The notes under the pieces are model-generated. The model was not told where the DNA came from and searched no databases. It was given only the letters and a program-made list of their open reading frames with translations. Positions 14,603 through 23,100 of a DNA stretch of 36,624 bases are shown piece by piece. The stretch covers positions 1 through 36,624 of IMG/VR virus record IMGVR_UViG_3300046028_003357. One strand, written 5' to 3'. The stretch is from a virus. The stretch's first letter is position 1; the number at the start of each line of letters is the position of its first letter. Both the position numbers and the translations under genes were made by a program.

Positions 14603-14895
14603 AGCTTGGCCTCCTTCCCAATCTTAGCGTCGTCCCAGCCCTGCAATAGGTTGTCCATTCGGGTGGTTCTCATGCTCGGAGATGGAGGGTTGATGAAGTC
14701 GTACATCGCGTTTCCAGCAATTTCCAGTTGGCGGATGTGTTCGTTGTAGTACTTCCGTTCTCCTTCCAGCTTGTCCCACAGAGCGCGGAGACGGTTTTCG
14801 AGTTGTGTGACATCGGATTGAAGCTCTCGGATCTTTGTGGCCTGTGGGTCGATTGTAGTCACCGTATTCGACGTTGGTATTGTGTAGTCGCTCAT
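14599..14895 (-). CDS. Small coiled-coil phage protein
   Basis: This encodes 98 residues from the ATG at 14895. GGAG lies 5 bases upstream and the ATG overlaps the preceding stop; an ATG five codons earlier is less well placed. A coiled coil spans about residues 20-60 (IRELQSDVTQLENRLRALWD). The C-terminal part is not recognised. It sits in a run of eight tightly coupled small genes whose functions are probably host takeover or regulation; the role is unknown. Confidence 0.65.
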   Translation of the reverse strand: MSDYTIPTSNTVTTIDPQATKIRELQSDVTQLENRLRALWDKLEGERKYYNEHIRQLEIAGNAMYDFINPPSPSMRTTRMDNLLQGWDDAKIGKEAKL

Positions 14896-15080
14896 TTGCA
14901 CTCCTTCCATTTGAATTGCGGTTTACCGCTCTTGTCGGCCACCCACTCGGCATGGCCGGTGACTACGGCCTGTTGCTGCATCTCATCAATGCCCCTGTGG
15001 TATCCCTTGATCAGACCCATCGTAGACAAAAACACGAATACCAGAACACTCGGAATCACTAACCAGTATTTGTCGCTCAT
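14892..15080 (-). CDS. Small single-span membrane protein
   Basis: This encodes 62 residues from the ATG at 15080, with AGGAGG 5 bases upstream. One N-terminal transmembrane segment, YWLVIPSVLVFVFLSTMGLI, is followed by a charged, probably periplasmic or cytoplasmic tail ending KPQFKWKECK. No lysis or exclusion motif is visible. It overlaps neighbouring genes by four bases at each end. Confidence 0.7.
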   Translation of the reverse strand: MSDKYWLVIPSVLVFVFLSTMGLIKGYHRGIDEMQQQAVVTGHAEWVADKSGKPQFKWKECK

Positions 15081-15286
15081 CGCTTCCTCCTCTCCAGCAT
15101 CGCGTCGGCTAGTAAATAGCACTCATCAGCAATCTCTCTTAAACCATGGCCTTCATCCAATAATCCACGCAACGCCGCCGCTGCGAAGTAGTCGCGGAGT
15201 GTCATGCCCATGTCCCATTTTGAATATTGTGAATCGGGTGGGACGTTAGGAAACGCCGGTCCTCCGTCGTTGATCTGGATGCTCAT
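15077..15286 (-). CDS. Small phage protein of the NDGGPAFP type
   Basis: This encodes 69 residues from the ATG at 15286, chosen for GGAGG 7 bases upstream. It has the opening INDGGPAFPN followed by GMTLRDYFAAAALRGLLD, a layout widespread in small phage proteins whose function is unknown. The rest is helical. The ATG overlaps the upstream stop. Confidence 0.75.
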   Translation of the reverse strand: MSIQINDGGPAFPNVPPDSQYSKWDMGMTLRDYFAAAALRGLLDEGHGLREIADECYLLADAMLERRKR

Positions 15287-15636
15287 TTCGATTCCTCCAC
15301 CACTCCACACGGGAGCCACGTTTTACCGCCGTCGGTGCTGTACTCTCGCTCATCCAGCCACAAGTCTCTGTCAGCTTGGACAGACACCCAGCCGAGGAGA
15401 ACTCGGTCCTGCGGGTTGCGCTTGAATCTCATCCACGCCCCCAGCGGCACCTCATCCGCAGTCCACGGGCGAAACTTTGCAGTGGGTTTGATACGGTAGT
15501 CGTAGTTGAGCCAGTTCCAACTTGGGTTTTTATCGAGTACCCAATCATAAGTGCCAATCAGTTTGGATTCCACTTCCATTCCATTGATAGATGCATCCAT
15601 AACGCGGATGGTTTCTTTGGTTTGTTCGATGTTCAC
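15283..15636 (-). CDS. Phage protein of unknown function, GTG start
   Basis: This encodes 117 residues beginning at GTG (15636), with AGGA 6 bases upstream and GTGA overlap with the preceding stop. The sequence contains FRPWTADEVPLGAWMRFK and WVSVQADRDLWLDEREYSTD, reminiscent of a small beta-rich phage protein family whose members read FRPWxxxEVPxG. No enzyme motif is present. Confidence 0.65.
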   Translation of the reverse strand: MNIEQTKETIRVMDASINGMEVESKLIGTYDWVLDKNPSWNWLNYDYRIKPTAKFRPWTADEVPLGAWMRFKRNPQDRVLLGWVSVQADRDLWLDEREYSTDGGKTWLPCGVVEESK

Positions 15637-15794
15637 TTTGATTCCTTCCTCGCTAGATATTCCGCCACCGCTTCATCGGCCACATATTGCAATTTGTAGC
15701 CCTTCTTGGTTGCGTAGTCCTTCAGCTTCTTATGTATGTCGTCTGAGACGACAAATGTCTTTGCTGTGGGACGTTTGGGTTTGGTGGGAGTCAT
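15633..15794 (-). CDS. Small Arc/MetJ-like (ribbon-helix-helix-like) protein, copy 1
   Basis: This encodes 53 residues from the ATG at 15794, with GGAGG 7 bases upstream and overlap with the resolvase stop. After a Lys/Pro-rich lead, a strand TFVVSD is followed by helices IHKKLKDYATKKGYKLQY and VADEAVAEYLARK, the order expected of a ribbon-helix-helix DNA-binding fold. It is paralogous to the gene at 16243-16380, sharing KT, HK-L-DY, G-KLQ-VAD and a terminal L-RK pattern. It may be a small autoregulator. The fold is inferred from pattern only. Confidence 0.65.
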   Translation of the reverse strand: MTPTKPKRPTAKTFVVSDDIHKKLKDYATKKGYKLQYVADEAVAEYLARKESK

Positions 15795-16246
15795 TTCAGT
15801 CCCTCCGAGATCATGGCGTGCTCCAGAAGCAGCACGGCATCCGCAGTCTTCAGCGTGATCACCTGGCGCGGCTGCCGCTGCTGGGCAATGCCCTTCAGGT
15901 GAGCCTTCCATCTGGCCCCATGGGTCGCCTTGTTACCGACCCCCAGCGTCTTCTGCCAGCGCTGCGGAGGTACCTCAATCACCCGGGTCTTCGAGGCTGC
16001 AATGAGGCCGTGGAGGAAGCCCACGTTGTAGCCAAAGTTGAACATCGACGAGCCTGGGGCGCCCTTGCCGCCGACGTACCCGCCCACCTTCTCGATGTAG
16101 ACCACGTCGCTGATGGCCAGCCTGTCGCTCATCAGGATGCTGATGTCCTGGTCGGTCTCCGGCATGGAGTTCAGGATGATCCCGGAGGCGCCCAGGTAGG
16201 CTAGGCCGCCGCTCATGCCCGGATCGATGGCAAGTATCCTGGTCAC
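15791..16246 (-). CDS. RuvC-like Holliday junction resolvase
   Basis: This encodes 151 residues from GTG at 16246, with AAAGG 7 bases upstream. The RNase H-fold layout is clear: ILAIDPGMSGGLAYL (catalytic D8), VVYIEKVGG (E52), the glycine-rich MFNFGYNVGFLHGLIAA, RVIEVPPQRWQK, and LKTADAVLLLEHA (D136). Such enzymes resolve branched DNA made during phage recombination so that it can be packaged. It lies between two small paralogous Arc-like genes and overlaps both. Confidence 0.9.
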   Translation of the reverse strand: MTRILAIDPGMSGGLAYLGASGIILNSMPETDQDISILMSDRLAISDVVYIEKVGGYVGGKGAPGSSMFNFGYNVGFLHGLIAASKTRVIEVPPQRWQKTLGVGNKATHGARWKAHLKGIAQQRQPRQVITLKTADAVLLLEHAMISEGLK

Positions 16247-16380
16247 TTGGCGGCCTTTCTCAGCCAGGACAGGATGGCCTTGTCGGCCACGGCCTGCAGT
16301 TTGAGGCCGGCGGCGAGGCAGTAGTCGCGCAGGGCCTTGTGGGTGGTGGGTGTCACGTTGATGGTTTTAGGTTTGGTCAT
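16243..16380 (-). CDS. Small Arc/MetJ-like protein, copy 2
   Basis: This encodes 45 residues from the ATG at 16380, overlapping the endolysin stop at one end and the resolvase GTG at the other. The sequence is MTKPKTINVTPTTHKALRDY followed by CLAAGLKLQAVADKAILSWL and a basic end. It aligns along its length with the gene at 15633-15794, so the two are a duplicated pair flanking the resolvase. A strand then two helices fits a ribbon-helix-helix fold. It is short enough to be missed by length-filtered gene calling. Confidence 0.7.
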   Translation of the reverse strand: MTKPKTINVTPTTHKALRDYCLAAGLKLQAVADKAILSWLRKAAK

Positions 16381-16709
16381 TTCAGTTGCTTCTTAACCTT
16401 GGCCCAGTAGGCCTCGGTGGCAGATTTTCGGTCTCCAGTCGGGCCCCCATTCCATCTCCTGGCCAACTGCTCGGTGGTGGCTCCGCGGCCGTAGTGGGTC
16501 AGGTAGGCCTCGCACACCGCCCGGGCCGCCACCCGGTTGGTCATGTCCTGGTGCCGGTAATGGCTGCCGGTGATTCGGTTGACGTCCAAGACAACGGCCT
16601 TGTGGATCTGGAGGCATCCAATGGCCCGGCCTTGGTCACCGATGGCCTGATCGTTGCCGCTGCTTTCGACGATGATCAGGGCCGAGATGAGGTTGGAGAT
16701 GGTGGTCAT
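16377..16709 (-). CDS. Endolysin, transglycosylase/lysozyme-like
   Basis: This encodes 110 residues from the ATG at 16709; an in-frame GTG at 16769 is a weaker alternative. The opening LIIVESSGNDQAIGDQG carries the catalytic-type glutamate (E15) in the ES-x-GN context of lytic transglycosylases and goose-type lysozymes. It is followed by AIGCLQIHKAVVLDVN (the G-LQI motif) and RWNGGPTGD near the C-terminus. It would cleave peptidoglycan at lysis. There is no signal peptide, so export through a holin is expected. It lies away from the holin genes at 34.4-34.8 kb. Confidence 0.8.
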   Translation of the reverse strand: MTTISNLISALIIVESSGNDQAIGDQGRAIGCLQIHKAVVLDVNRITGSHYRHQDMTNRVAARAVCEAYLTHYGRGATTEQLARRWNGGPTGDRKSATEAYWAKVKKQLK

Positions 16710-16761
16710 GGTTTGGAGAGTTGTGCGCGTTGGCCAGTCGCGCCCCTGGTTGGGTGGTATT

Positions 16762-16776
16762 GGCCCCACCCGGGCC
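16762..16776 (-). other. Short GC-rich hairpin upstream of the endolysin
   Basis: A perfect 5-base-pair GGCCC/GGGCC stem with a 5-base loop lies in the 84-base gap before the endolysin ATG. No U-run follows, so termination is unlikely. It could influence endolysin translation if the ATG at 16709 is used. Confidence 0.3.
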
Positions 16777-16793
16777 TAAAGTGTCTGAACCTA

Positions 16794-17060
16794 TCAGGCT
16801 AAAGAGTTTCGCTTTTCCCATCCAGCCTGTGCCACTCGGCGAAACTCGCGATTGGCTGAGTCCTGAAGATCGACGCTCAAATGCTTGAGCGAGGTTTGAA
16901 ATCGGCCAAAGAGCAACTCGAAGTGCTTGGGGCTTTTGATTTCTCGGGCTTGCTTCATCAGCTTCATCGTCTTGTTCATGTTTTGCTTTGGTTTGCTGCT
17001 GTTGCTTTCGACGTGATCAAGATGGCCCAGACCACGTTTCCCGTCTACAGAGAAAACCAT
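16794..17060 (-). CDS. Hypothetical basic protein, uncertain
   Basis: This open frame of 88 codons starts at the ATG at 17060; internal ATGs at 16979 and nearby are alternatives, and none has a clear Shine-Dalgarno. The product is Lys/Arg-rich (MNKTMKLMKQAREIKSPKHF) and not recognised. Base composition is less GC-rich than neighbouring genes, and the proposed start lies inside an inverted repeat (17045-17070). This could be a real acquired gene or a regulatory spacer with a chance frame. Confidence 0.4.
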   Translation of the reverse strand: MVFSVDGKRGLGHLDHVESNSSKPKQNMNKTMKLMKQAREIKSPKHFELLFGRFQTSLKHLSVDLQDSANREFRRVAQAGWEKRNSLA

Positions 17061-17114
17061 TTTTCTGTAGATTTTGAAGAAACCCCAATGTTTGCAGGGG
17101 TCAAACAGGGGTCA
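17045..17114 (-). promoter_or_regulatory. Repeat-rich junction, possible control region
   Basis: CTACAGA at 17045-17051 is inverted at 17064-17070 around an A/T-rich core. ACCCC (17082-17086) faces GGGGT (17097-17101). The 9-mer CAGGGGTCA is repeated at 17095-17103 and 17106-17114, 11 bases apart. This cluster separates the tail-fibre side from the endolysin/replication side. I cannot identify a convincing promoter hexamer pair. Operator, attenuator or terminator are all possible. Confidence 0.4.
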
Positions 17115-17294
17115 CTTTTCCGTGAGCGCAGCGAACTTCAGGAAGAACTCGGCCCTCGGGCGGATGTGGATCGTGCCTGTCGAGAGGCGCCGATAGACGA
17201 TTGCCTGGCGCTTGGTTTCGGCCAGCCGTAGCTCGGCCTCGGGATGCAACACCTCGACCTCGACGGCCGGGTTGGATCGGTTGCGGTAGATCAT
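17112..17294 (-). CDS. Small hypothetical phage protein
   Basis: This encodes 60 residues from the ATG at 17294, in ATGA overlap with the upstream gene. The protein begins MIYRNRSNPAVEVEVLHPEA and appears beta-rich with a basic middle (TKRQAIVYRRLSTGTIHIRP). There are no cysteines and no membrane span. Function is unknown. Confidence 0.6.
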   Translation of the reverse strand: MIYRNRSNPAVEVEVLHPEAELRLAETKRQAIVYRRLSTGTIHIRPRAEFFLKFAALTEK

Positions 17295-17551
17295 GGCCAG
17301 CTCGTGTAGACCACTGTGCCTTGGCCATTGGCGTCGACCAGCTCGACGGCATTCACGCCCTTGAGCTTGCCCAGGGCCGCCAGAAGCTGGGTGTCATTGG
17401 TAGCATGGGTGATGCAGGTGGAGACGATATCGGCGTCGTCGTAGGAGGCCGACAGATTCTCCTTGGTGCGGTCGCGCCAGACGCGCACCACGCGCCCGTT
17501 GGAGAGGTTGACGCGCCGCATGGACTCGACGCAGGGGAAGGTGTGTTTCAT
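17291..17551 (-). CDS. Hypothetical phage protein
   Basis: This encodes 86 residues from the ATG at 17551, just after the fibre stop (TAG, 17554-17556). The frame extends upstream into the fibre gene, but that ATG is less likely. The product contains RRVNLSNGRVVRVWRDRTKE and DIVSTCITHATNDTQLLAAL. It ends YTSWP. No recognised domain. Position directly after the fibre could indicate a fibre-associated protein, but this is weak. Confidence 0.6.
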   Translation of the reverse strand: MKHTFPCVESMRRVNLSNGRVVRVWRDRTKENLSASYDDADIVSTCITHATNDTQLLAALGKLKGVNAVELVDANGQGTVVYTSWP

Positions 17552-17553
17552 TG

Positions 17554-20100
17554 CTAGTTGTTGTCGAAAGTCTTGAAGGTCCAACCGGCTACAGGGTCGT
17601 ATACATAAAGCCTCAGGTTTGTGGAATCCCAGTAGAGCGGAACCCTTTCGTTGAGTGTTCCAGATTGGCCCGGTGTTTCCGTCGGAACTCCGGCATCAGA
17701 CGGGATCCAGACAAACCCATATTCCATGTTGGTGGCCCCTGCAGGGCCATACAAGTCAGCGCCACTCTCTGCCCAACTGCTTTCCTCGATAACCTTTCCT
17801 GTGCTGTCAGCAAACTTGGCAAAATAGTTTGCATTCGCGCCGCTCGGCCCAACCACGTCTCCGGTACCTGCTCCAGTTGCTGCAATGGTGATCGTGCCAG
17901 GGCCATTCGTGATCGTGATGCCGGTGCCAGCAGTCAGCGTAGCCTTGGTCCACCCGTCATCATCCGCATTGCCGATCAGCAGCTCGCCATTGGCGAAGCT
18001 GGGGAAGCCAAGGCCGCCATTGGCGCTGCTCAGGTATCCCTGCAGCGTCATCGTGCCCGAGGTGGTGATGGGAGTGCCATCGAACGACATCCCGGTGGTG
18101 CCGCCCGAAAGCGCAACGCTCGTGACCGTGCCGGTGTTGTTGGTGTAGCCGTTGGGATTGGTTGCGGGGTAGGCGCCAAGGTTGATCAGGGCGTTTCCAG
18201 CATCCGTTGCCCCGGTGCCTCCATTCGAAACGGCCAACATCCCAGAGATTGTGATCGTACCCGACGACGTGATCGGGCCGCCGGTGGTGGTAAGGCCTGT
18301 CGTGCCGCCGTCCACACCCACCGACGTCACGCTGGCCCCTGCGGCAATGCCGTCGAGCTTGGTGGCCTGTGTGGACGTCATGTACCCGTTCTGCGTGGTC
18401 GTGGCCGGCACCTGGCTGATCACCGGGGTGGTGCTGCCGGTAGCCACCGAGATGTTGGCGCCGCCCGAGGCCGAGACGTTGGTCACGGTGCCGGTGTTGC
18501 TGGTGTACCCAGCCGGATTGGTGTCGGGGTAGGCCCCGAGGTTGGTCAGGGCTCCAGCAGCCGTCGTGGCTCCGGTGCCGCCGTTGGCAACGGCAAGTGT
18601 ACCGGCCAGCGTCAGCGTGCCTGTGGTCGTCACAGGGCCGCCCGAGAAGCTCATCCCTGTCGTACCGCCGGAAGCATCCACCGACGTCACGGTACCGGCA
18701 GCAGAGGCTGACAGCGTGGTCCCGGACATCGAGAGGCCGGTGCCCAGGCTGATCTCCTGCGTGACTCCAGCACCAGCACCAGCACCGCGGCCAAGCAGTC
18801 GGGAGGCAGCCGAAATGTCCTGAATCTTGGCGTAGGTCACCGCGCTGCTGGCGATTGTCTGGGCCGTACCACCGGCAGCCTTGGTGACGTCCCCGGTGAA
18901 GGCACTGGTCTGGATGCCGCCGGAGTCTGTGAACTCCACACCGCCGCCGACATTCAATTCCTCAACAACGCCCGTCCCCGAGGTATCGCGGCCCAGGATC
19001 TTGTCGGTGGCAATCTGCTGCACCTTGGCGAAGGTCACCGCATTGTTGGCAATGGTCGCAGCGAAGGACCCCGTGCCAGACCCGGTGACATCCCCGGTTA
19101 GCGTGATGGTCTGGTCGCCCGTGTTGCTGCCCGACAGGTTGCTGCCGGTAACCGTGCCCGAGGCAGCCACCGAGGTCGGGGTGATGGCACCCAATGCTAC
19201 GGTCAGGTTGGGCGTGCTGGTCGCATTGGTGACCGTACCGCTCACGCCGTTGGCATTGGTGAACCCGAAGGACGTCACCGTGCCGGTGTTCGACGTGTAG
19301 CCATTCGGATTCGACGCAGGGTAGGCCCCCAGGCTCGTCAAGGCAGCCGCCTCGGTGGTTGCACCGGTTCCGCCTGCCGACACGGCTACAACCCCTCCCA
19401 GCGTGATTGTGCCGCTGCTGGTGATCGGGCCGCCCGAGGTCGTCAGGCCGGTCAGGCCTCCAGAGACATTGACGCTGGTCACACCGCCGCCGGTGGGTCC
19501 CGGGGGGCCGGCAGGGCCAGTGGGGCCAGCAGGACCCTGCGGACCCTGCAGGCCGCCGGCACCGAGGGGTTTGGTTTGGCCGGTGTCGAGCCGGGTGATC
19601 TCACAGATAGCGAAGGTCTCATCAACCCCAGCAATGCTGGTCGGTACACCGAGATGATCTGCACCGTTGGCAGTGATGTAGTATTCCAGCCGGTAGACCG
19701 TGTCCTTGTGCGGTGCGATCCGCACGTTCATGTCGAGGTACTGGTTTGACTGATTGCTGACGTCGACCGAGACGCTGTAGCCGATGACGACAGCGTTCGT
19801 GACATCGTACAGCCGCATCCGGGTCTCGCGGGTGTGCTTGAAGGCAGCGATTGATCGCACCTGATAGGACCCGGCAGCCAGTTTGAAAGTGTTGCTTTCC
19901 AACTGAATGATCAGCCCGTTGGGATCGGACTGGATCGTGTTGAGCTCCCGAGTGGTCCAGGTGGTAGCCACGCCCGTCCCGCCGCTGGTTCCGCTGGCCT
20001 TGCTGTCGGTCAGCACCGCCACCTTCAGCGTCAGGCTGTCGACGTCCTTCCGCAGCTTGTTGATCAGGCTGGTTGCCGTCTGTGAATCGTAGGAGCTCAT
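17554..20100 (-). CDS. Tail fibre with C1q-like N-terminal part, collagen-like segment and repeats
   Basis: The protein has 848 residues. A short coiled coil (about 10-32) is followed by a beta-rich segment 47-171 that resembles the C1q/TNF-type jelly roll seen in phage fibres (LESNTFKLAAGSYQVRSIAA). A collagen-like Gly-X-Y run lies at about 185-204 (GPQGPAGPTGPAGPPGPTG). Then come related modules with GGPITSSGTITLGG, GGTGAT and LGAYPxxNPxGYTSNTG near residues 206-278, 469-541 and 592-661, with a decayed fourth copy to about 700. The C-terminus (YWDSTNLRLYVYDPVAGWTF) is a different compact end. It probably binds the host surface. The ATG overlaps the stop of the polyvalent-protein gene. Confidence 0.85.
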   Translation of the reverse strand: MSSYDSQTATSLINKLRKDVDSLTLKVAVLTDSKASGTSGGTGVATTWTTRELNTIQSDPNGLIIQLESNTFKLAAGSYQVRSIAAFKHTRETRMRLYDVTNAVVIGYSVSVDVSNQSNQYLDMNVRIAPHKDTVYRLEYYITANGADHLGVPTSIAGVDETFAICEITRLDTGQTKPLGAGGLQGPQGPAGPTGPAGPPGPTGGGVTSVNVSGGLTGLTTSGGPITSSGTITLGGVVAVSAGGTGATTEAAALTSLGAYPASNPNGYTSNTGTVTSFGFTNANGVSGTVTNATSTPNLTVALGAITPTSVAASGTVTGSNLSGSNTGDQTITLTGDVTGSGTGSFAATIANNAVTFAKVQQIATDKILGRDTSGTGVVEELNVGGGVEFTDSGGIQTSAFTGDVTKAAGGTAQTIASSAVTYAKIQDISAASRLLGRGAGAGAGVTQEISLGTGLSMSGTTLSASAAGTVTSVDASGGTTGMSFSGGPVTTTGTLTLAGTLAVANGGTGATTAAGALTNLGAYPDTNPAGYTSNTGTVTNVSASGGANISVATGSTTPVISQVPATTTQNGYMTSTQATKLDGIAAGASVTSVGVDGGTTGLTTTGGPITSSGTITISGMLAVSNGGTGATDAGNALINLGAYPATNPNGYTNNTGTVTSVALSGGTTGMSFDGTPITTSGTMTLQGYLSSANGGLGFPSFANGELLIGNADDDGWTKATLTAGTGITITNGPGTITIAATGAGTGDVVGPSGANANYFAKFADSTGKVIEESSWAESGADLYGPAGATNMEYGFVWIPSDAGVPTETPGQSGTLNERVPLYWDSTNLRLYVYDPVAGWTFKTFDNN
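18001..19485 (-). repeat. Repeated modules within the tail fibre gene
   Basis: Three clear copies and one degenerate copy of a module of about 70 codons lie at about 19267-19485, 18478-18696, 18118-18327 and 18001-18123. Each holds a GG-P-x-T-T/S-S-G-T strand pair followed by a GGTGAT turn and a LGAYP-NP-GY-NTGTVT stretch. Such duplications are hot spots for recombination and host-range change. Confidence 0.75.
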
Positions 20101-23100
20101 GGGCGGGTCTTGCGGCGGATGATGCGTTGTGCCTCCTCCAGGCTCGAGGCAATGCCGATCAGGCTGCCTGCAGGGCCGTAGAGGCGAAGGGAGCCCTTGG
20201 CTTTGCCCGGGATGGCCCGGTAGCCGCCCGGGAACGAATAGGCCCCGGGCATGGCGGAGTCGGGCTGGGGCATATACCGGATATCCTCCGAGGTTGCCTT
20301 GAAGCGCTGGGAGAGGGGGATGATGTTGCCGGCGTCGTCCTTGGTGATCGCATCAACCAGTTTGACCTGGCTTGAATCTGCGACGTAGTAGATACGTTCG
20401 TTGCCGGGTAATTCGACAATGCCAGCCTTGGTAGGTTGATTTTCCGCACTGAACCCAGACATCACTTGCCCAAGCGTTTGCGGTGTAGCTTGGAATACGG
20501 GAGCCCCTTCAGGAATGCGTAGGAAAACCCGCTTCACTTCGGGCACGGCCTTTGTCGAGGTCATCACCTTGGCCGCCTCAATAAAGCTGTCGGACAACCT
20601 TTTGTTGATAGGCTTCAGGTCTTTGGCGTAACCACGCAGTTCCTTGATGAACTCAGGGACGTCGTCAATGGAGCCCCAGTCGAACTCAGGCAGCATCCCG
20701 TCATCGACCGAGCTGTAGCCCTTGGACGAGAAGTACTCCTGAGCAGCCACGTCCTCGTCGAACATACGCATTGCGTCGTTGGCAACACGCAGGCCGGCGT
20801 CCAATCGCACAGCCTCGTCACCTAGGCGCTTGGAGTAGCCTTCAGCAGCCTTCTTGTCGGTGGTGAACGAGAACGCTTGGCGGGACACACCCGAGGTCTC
20901 GCCACGCATCCGCTTGTCGAATACGTTGAACCCGCCTGTAGGTGTGCCGTGGTAGACAGGACCAATGGTATACCCAGCCGCCTTCGCCGCCTCATCCACC
21001 ATCCGCTGCGCGGTGGCCGTGTCGCCAGCCTTCACCGCAGAGAGGTAGTCGGTGTCCGAGGCAGGCATATTCCGCACGCTGATTGCCGCGGCGATCTTCT
21101 TGGAAGGCACCGCCCACAGGTTCTCCGGGTCGTAGTTCTCGATCTCGTCGATCTTCTTCAGCCGGATGGGGTCTTCCATGCCGTCGTAGGGTGCGCCGTA
21201 GATCCGGTAGCCCTTCTCAAACAGGTCCATGGCCTCACGATGGGTATTGACGCCGCGGCCCGAGGCCATGTCGGATGGCATATAGCGCAGCATGGCCTCC
21301 TTGATAGGACCGTGCTCCGTGTCGGATTGGTTCAACCGATCCCACACCTCGTGGTGCAGCAACGTCTGGGCGAAGTCCTTGAATGCAGCGGGAACTTTGA
21401 TGCCAAGCTGAGTCAGACGGTCCTTCTGCTCCATCAGCACCTGCTTGGTGACAGGCACTTCCTTGCCGTAGACCAGTTTGCCCTGGCGGCTGTCGAATGT
21501 CGGGATGTCGCCGCGACCAAGCTGGCCAGACCAGAACCCAACCTTGCCGTAGCTGATGCCCTTAAAGTTGTTCCTGACGTAGTCGATGAACTTGTCCGTC
21601 GGCATCGAGTTGACCGCGTCGATGATCTCCTGCGCCTTCGGGTAGAACTGCTCGACAGCAGTCTTCATCTGCTCTTTCAGCTTATTATGGAAGCCGAACG
21701 ACCGGAACTTCTGCACCACCGCATCTGCGGCTTGCTCATCGAACACGCCGCGCTCTGCGGCGTTGAGGTACTGTTGCCCTTCAGGAGTGCCGAGAAGCTG
21801 CGCGAAAGCGTCCTCTGGGCGCACCTTGGTACCTTCAGCGAACGGAGCGTCCGGCCAGTTCTTCTTGATCGTAGAAACAGGCAGCTCCTGGCGCTGAATT
21901 GATGACAGCGTGATGCCGTAGGATTTGACCACGTCGCGCAGCGTGATGCCCTTGTCGCGCATCGAACGCATGAACGCACCAAAGGCCTTGGCCCCACCTT
22001 TTACGTCACCACCACCAACCTCGGCCGCAATCGCATTGATGTCGCGTGCGGTCAGGCTGGATGGCATGAAGCGCTCACTGGGAACCGACGGGATGCCTTG
22101 CTTCGTTTTGATCGTGTTGATGATGTTGTCCATCACCGGCATGACCGTCTGAAGTGGCTGGGCAGTCACAATTCCCTGAGCGTTCCTGATGCGCTTCTCA
22201 GTGCTCAGGTCCGATATGTTGTAGAACTTGTCGAGGTATCCAATGGTTTCGCCATGGATTGTCCAAGGATACGAGTAGTGGAACCCAGTCTTTTCCGGTG
22301 CCTGCTTCACATTGACTCCAAGCAGAGCAACGACAGATCCGAATGGGACGTCAGCCAGCTCAGGATCTGCAATGTCACGGGCAATGTCTGCCGGTGATAT
22401 TCCAGCAGCGGTCAGTTCCTTCGCGGTGATCGGAAGCGCCTTGCGCTGCATCTGGGTCAGCAGCGGCTCCATGTCAGCGAAGTTGAGCTGCTTGTTCTGC
22501 ACCGCATTCTTCAAGTCAGCCAGTGAGTTGATCTTGCTGAACTTGTCACGGGCCGACTGCTTGATCGACTTGGCCGTCGAATTGACGATGGCCGAAGACA
22601 TCGCAGCAATCTGCGAGTTCGCCGCCTTCTTGGTGATTGTTTTGGAATCAATCGCAGCCTGCATGGCCTCGATGTAGGCAAGCTGGCCTGTCTGATTCTT
22701 GAGATGATTGATGGGGCTTTGAACGGTAATTCCGACAATTACGTTGCCGTTTGGATCGGCGTCCTTCTTTAGGCGACTGATGAATCGGTCGGCAGTTGCC
22801 TGATCAGAGAACGCCCATCCACCACCGTTGAAGATGTTCATAAACCCGCGCCCACCTTGGCCTAGGACGCTGAGTTTCCGCTTCGCACCAGTAGGACCAA
22901 CGGCCATCTCTCCGATGCCCATACGGTCAGCAGCAAGCGCGATGATCTTCCTGTCCGCGTAGTCCTCCAGCTTCACCTTGTCACTGGCAGGCATGAACCT
23001 GCCAATGTCAGCCTTGGGTATGGTGAACGTCTCGGAGTCAGGAGCTATGACTACATCCCCCGCTTGTCGAACCGTCCCGACTTGGCCTTGGCCTTCCGCG

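Noticed and set aside
18000-19490. Repeats in the fibre gene as a possible CRISPR array
   Set aside because: Units are long coding modules in frame, diverged, and without the short identical repeat/unique spacer pattern.
20877-21902. Plus-strand frame of 341 codons opposite the giant gene
   Set aside because: Antisense shadow without start signal or domain.
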